A DNA stretch of 64,000 nucleotides from Tolypeutes matacus (Eukaryota > Chordata > Mammalia > Cingulata > Chlamyphoridae). Positions 1-64,000 of this stretch are shown here, one piece after another. Below the pieces are notes generated by a model. It was not told the DNA's origin, did no database searches, and saw nothing but the letters and a program-made list of their open reading frames with translations. Positions within the stretch are counted from its first letter, which is position 1, and each line of letters opens with the position of its first letter. The stretch lies in the NCBI GenBank assembly GCA_026826555.1, contig JAKSZT010054335.1:2812392-2876391 (forward strand), in the 5' to 3' direction. A program made the position numbers and the translations under genes.

Positions 1-60097
<60,097 letters not shown>

Positions 60098-60269
60098 TCA
60101 TGAAACAAAATGAGGCGATCCAGAGAGTTCCCTTAATAGGTCACGGTGAGGCTCCTCGCCATGTGAGAGGATCTGCAAATGCAATAGCTCTATTCTGAGA
60201 CTTGAGGGCATCTCCTTGGAGGGCTGCTCAGCAAAGGGACCACTAGCAAGCTAAAAAGAGAACATGGGA

Positions 60270-60358
60270 GGGGAGCGGATGGAGCTCAGTGGTTGAGCGC
60301 CTGCTTCCCATGCACGAGGTTCAGGGTTCAATTCCCAGTACCTCCTAAAAAAAAAAGT
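60270..60358 (+). mobile_element. Monomeric tRNA-type SINE with duplication
   Basis: Starts ggggagcggatggagctcag and ends in a poly-A run. An 8-bp duplication acatggga lies at 60262-60269 and 60359-60366. Confidence 0.85.
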
Positions 60359-60569
60359 ACATGGGACCAGCTTCCATGCTTTCATTTTATTGAAATGGGC
60401 TTGGGAAGGAAGCCTGTATACATATGTCTAACTCAAGTTTGGTATCTTCTTATACGAAAGCATAAACCCACAGGATTGGAAATTTTAGTAAACAGAGAAA
60501 AAGAAGAAAAAATGGTACTATGACTTAGCAGAATTGGGTTATTTTAGGGGAAACAAATGTATTTATTTT

Positions 60570-60740
60570 ATTATAAAATGCTAACATTTACTGAGTGACT
60601 ATGTGCTAGACGCTGGGCTGAGGTTGGCTCATGACGACCTTTTGAGGTAAGTATGTTCTTATCCCCACACTGTGGATGAGGACGTTGAAGGACAGAGAGA
60701 GGAAATCAGTTACCTGAGGACACACAGCCAGCAAATGGCA
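60570..60740 (-). mobile_element. MIR
   Basis: Reverse MIR: tatgtgctagacgctgggct, then gatgaggacgttgaaggaca and acacagccagcaaatggcag segments. Confidence 0.75.
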
Positions 60741-62042
60741 GAGACATTATCATACAGGTCTCTAGAAACTGCAGTATGTTTCTAATTTTCTTAAACTCCC
60801 GTTTAAATGAAAATCTAGCAGATGTAGAGTAACACGGCTGAGTCCTGTGTACAGCTTCGTGGATTCTTATAGGTCTACGCTCGTGACCGTGGAGATCAAG
60901 ACACAGTACATCCAGCACCCCGGAAGACGCCCTCATGCCCTCTGCCAGTCAACACCGCCCCATCTGCATAGATTAATATGGCCTTAGAAAGCCTGTAGTC
61001 TTAACCATTTTGAAACTCTCCATTGAGTTCTAATTCGTTTCTACCTTCATTAAAAAGAAATAACCTCTGACCTGTCTGACATTTAGGTACCACTGGGTAC
61101 AGAGAAGGCAGCGAGTACAGAGAGATGTGTTTGGACACTAAAATATCCTGATTAGGTGATATTTATTGTTCTTTAAAATTTTAATGAGCAATCATGCCAA
61201 ACAGTGTCCGCTTGCCCCTCCAAACTTCCTCTCCGTCCCTTCCCACCCCGTCCTGTGCCCCAGGAAGCTGACCTCTGTGGACTGCATGGACCTGGGGCAC
61301 TGCCTGGCTGGCTTCGACCAGTAAGGGCCATGGGCTGGTGGTGGCTGCACACCCTCACGGAGCCTCAGCTCCTGTCCGGCTGCCCTCTCCTACTGCTACG
61401 GCTGCGGGGATCCCAGGTTGCAGTAACTGCTCCCCAACATTGTCCCTTTAGCCCAGGTGTGCAAGGTATTCCTTCTGTTGCAGCACCAGGTGTTTCCTTG
61501 ACCCTTGTGGGTTTCCCTAAACTGCACAAAAAATCCTTTAATTACATTTTCTTCAATGACTCCTTTTGGGCATGTCATCTACTTCCTGCTGTGACCCTGA
61601 CTGCTCCAGATACATATAAAAGTGACGTAAAAAGCAGGCTGGGAGAGAGGCTAACCCACTTGTGGGCTGTAATTTTACAATTAAAAAGCAGTATAGCCAC
61701 TGAAAAAATTTAAGCCTGTGAAGCCTAGAGTTAGGGTGGGGGAAAGACAAGAATGATTTTTTTCCCCTCTAAAATAGGGCTCCCCAAAGCCTTGACTCTC
61801 TAAATATATAGGGAGACAAAACAGCACAAAAGTATCTTAAACCTCAAAACTTTAGGTTAATAAACCAAAGTCATTTACTTATCTACTATCACTGCCTGCA
61901 TTAGCGCAGGGGAGGGGAGTACCATTCCAAATAAAAGGTGAGAAGAAAAGTCAAGAATTAAGTAACTTAATCACCCAAGAGGCAACTCCTCCTCTCCAAC
62001 CTCCCTGCCCCCCAAAACTAAAACTGTATGAAATAGAAAAGG

Positions 62043-62064
62043 TGTGTGTGTGTCGGGGGGGGGG
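62043..62064 (+). repeat. Short GT run followed by G9
   Basis: The tract gtgtgtgtgtc is followed by nine G residues. Simple low-complexity sequence. Confidence 0.85.
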
Positions 62065-64000
62065 ACCCTAAATACCTCTACCTCAGCCCCCTGCAAACCT
62101 CAGAGGATACGAAGAAGCAAACATTTGGTACTGCAGCTTGCAAAAACAAAGAGGACTTCCTTTTCTTATCAGCATTTCCACAAGGCCTGGCATCTCTCAA
62201 GCTCTAGGTTACAAAATGTAGCAAGGAAGATATGCTTCTAAGAGGTTTACAAGTTACAATAAAACCCAGGTGTTGAAGGAGAGAGAGACAAAAGCGAAAC
62301 ACAGAAGCTATTTTTCTTCACTGGAAGACTGGGGTGGGGGGGTGGAAAACGGAAAATCACCAAAGGAAACAGTCTCAAGTCAAGATGCAGGAGCTTGGAG
62401 AGCCTGGAGCACAGGACTGCAGCCAGGCACAGACTTTCCACTGGTGCTCAAGAGGTGCTAAGCCCGGGGCTCCGGCGAGCACGGCAGGGGCAGCCTCCTG
62501 AGGTCCTGCGGTTGTTCCCCAGATGCCTTCTCTCAAGTCTCCTCTCTGATTCCACCATCTTTATCATACGGTGGCCCTTGAAGCCAGGGTCTTCCCTTAC
62601 CCAGCATTCCCGGATTTTCACCTTATACTTGGATGGATGCTCCGATTTTCAAGCAAGGGCAGTCTGCCGCAAAGAATATTATTTCTGGACAACTCACTAT
62701 GTTCGTTTACCTGGTTGACATTTATGCCCCTGTTCACCTACTGAAGCCAACTTCATGTTTCTTTGAGGTGAGCTAGATATGCTTATAACACAGTATTTAT
62801 ATCTTGAAATCAGCCTTACATCCATATTGGAATCATGGGAATACCTACAAACACAATAAACTCAGAGTAGATTTTATCCACTGTGTCCCTCACAACAGTT
62901 ATCTGGCAACATCATAGACTAAGTCGTTCCAAATAAAAGGATTCCCACAGTTGATCAGGGTTAAATACTAGGTCACTAGGTTTATTATTTTTTGTTTGAG
63001 TGATCTGTGGAAAGCTTTCTAAAACGCACACCATAGCACAATTACAAACACAAAGAGGTCATGGTGTAAGAAGTCAAATTTGCACAGTGGTGGAGGGTAC
63101 CCAGCTCTGTGCCTCCTTCCCCTACCCAGCTTTGGAGGTGTAGGCAACTATGGCCACACTGGGATTACCTGGGTGATTGTGTCTTGACTTGCTTTTATCA
63201 GCTCTCCTCTTGCAGTGACACAGCAGCTGTGGAGCCTGCCACCCCTGCTGGTGTGTCTAGTTCACCTGTTCCAAACCCCACTTCCTGCTCTTCCCCTGGC
63301 TCCTCCTTCCCCTTGCCTCCCAGGGCCTCATCCCTTCACACAGGGTGCCAGTCCCTTCTAGATCACATCCTCCACTAGCATGCTTTTATCTTCTGGCCAG
63401 TGCATTCCTCCTCAGGCCCTTGGCTACCCACCAGCATTTTCCTCACTTCATTATCCTCAGGGTCTCCATTTTTTTTACTGCCAAAGACCTTTTGAACAAA
63501 CGTCAGGTTCCTGAAGGCTGGTAAAGCATGTTTATCTCAAGATCTATTACCTTTTTCTTGAGAAAAACTGCTTAAATTAAGGAACACTACATAGATCTCA
63601 TTAAATGATCCACTCTCAAAATCGATCCTGCTCCATTCCATCCAGAATGGGCTTGAAACTGGACAGAGCCCAGGAGTGGATCCAGGCTACCACCTTCCAA
63701 GGCCACAAGGTAGCAGGGGTGAGGGGGGAGGCAGCCACCTTGTGTGCAGGGCTTCTTCCAGGTGCCTCCACACCTCCTGAAGAGGAGGCCACCCTGCAGC
63801 CCTGGCTCAGGTGAGTGAATCAGCACCACCACCAACGGCCACAGGGCTTGTGGAGAGAACAAAGGACAAACTCATAATTCAGATGACTCTCCACAGGTCC
63901 CCAGAATGCCCAGGCACAACACTGCATCATTTTTCTCCCTAATAGCTTTCATAATGCCAGAGATGAAATTCATGTTCTGCCAAGTAGAGGTCTTTATATA

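Overview
This is a vertebrate nuclear genomic window, and almost certainly comes from an armadillo (Xenarthra, Dasypus). The main evidence is about fourteen copies of the tRNA-derived DAS family of SINEs, found only in armadillos and relatives, together with mammalian MIR, L2, L1 and hAT-Charlie fossils. Protein-coding content is sparse and split into short exons. Most long open frames are shadows of repeats or GC-rich intron.

The only gene I can support is LARS2, the nuclear gene for mitochondrial leucyl-tRNA synthetase, read on the minus strand across almost the whole window. Nine internal coding exons were placed by translation, splice signals and reading-phase continuity. From 5' to 3' of the gene they are 60088-59945, 42577-42470, 40299-40140, 32478-32374, 23726-23611, 21000-20717, 17724-17626, 15086-14949 and 1819-1719. 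Together they give 1255 coding bases (about 418 codons, roughly residues 203-621 of about 900). There is no stop or frame break, all introns are GT-AG, and the phase agrees at every junction. The first exons (start codon, targeting peptide, first half of the catalytic core) lie beyond 64000, and the last exons (KMSKS loop, anticodon-binding and C-terminal domains, 3' UTR) lie below position 1. In the protein these exons cover the end of the first half of the Rossmann core, the CP1 domain (editing domain, degenerate in the mitochondrial enzyme), the cysteine zinc module and the return to the catalytic core.

Everything else is intron, filled by mobile elements. The notable ones are: an endogenous gammaretrovirus-like R-U5-PBS-gag fragment at 8928-11171 that carries a poly-A tail and a 13-bp duplication, as if an L1 had copied its RNA; a decayed but almost end-to-end minus-strand L1 at 23980-29090 split by two DAS SINEs; three further L1 3' segments (12180-14140, 30230-31090, 35070-36260) and two short L1 3' tails; a 3'-UTR-derived retrocopy at 45167-45522; a group of three adjacent SINEs at 52292-52845; and a CpG-rich segment with NRF1-like sites at 38880-39140. 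Two 10-base N runs (15976-15985 and 39402-39411) mark assembly gaps. I found no functional RNA gene, CRISPR array or second protein gene.
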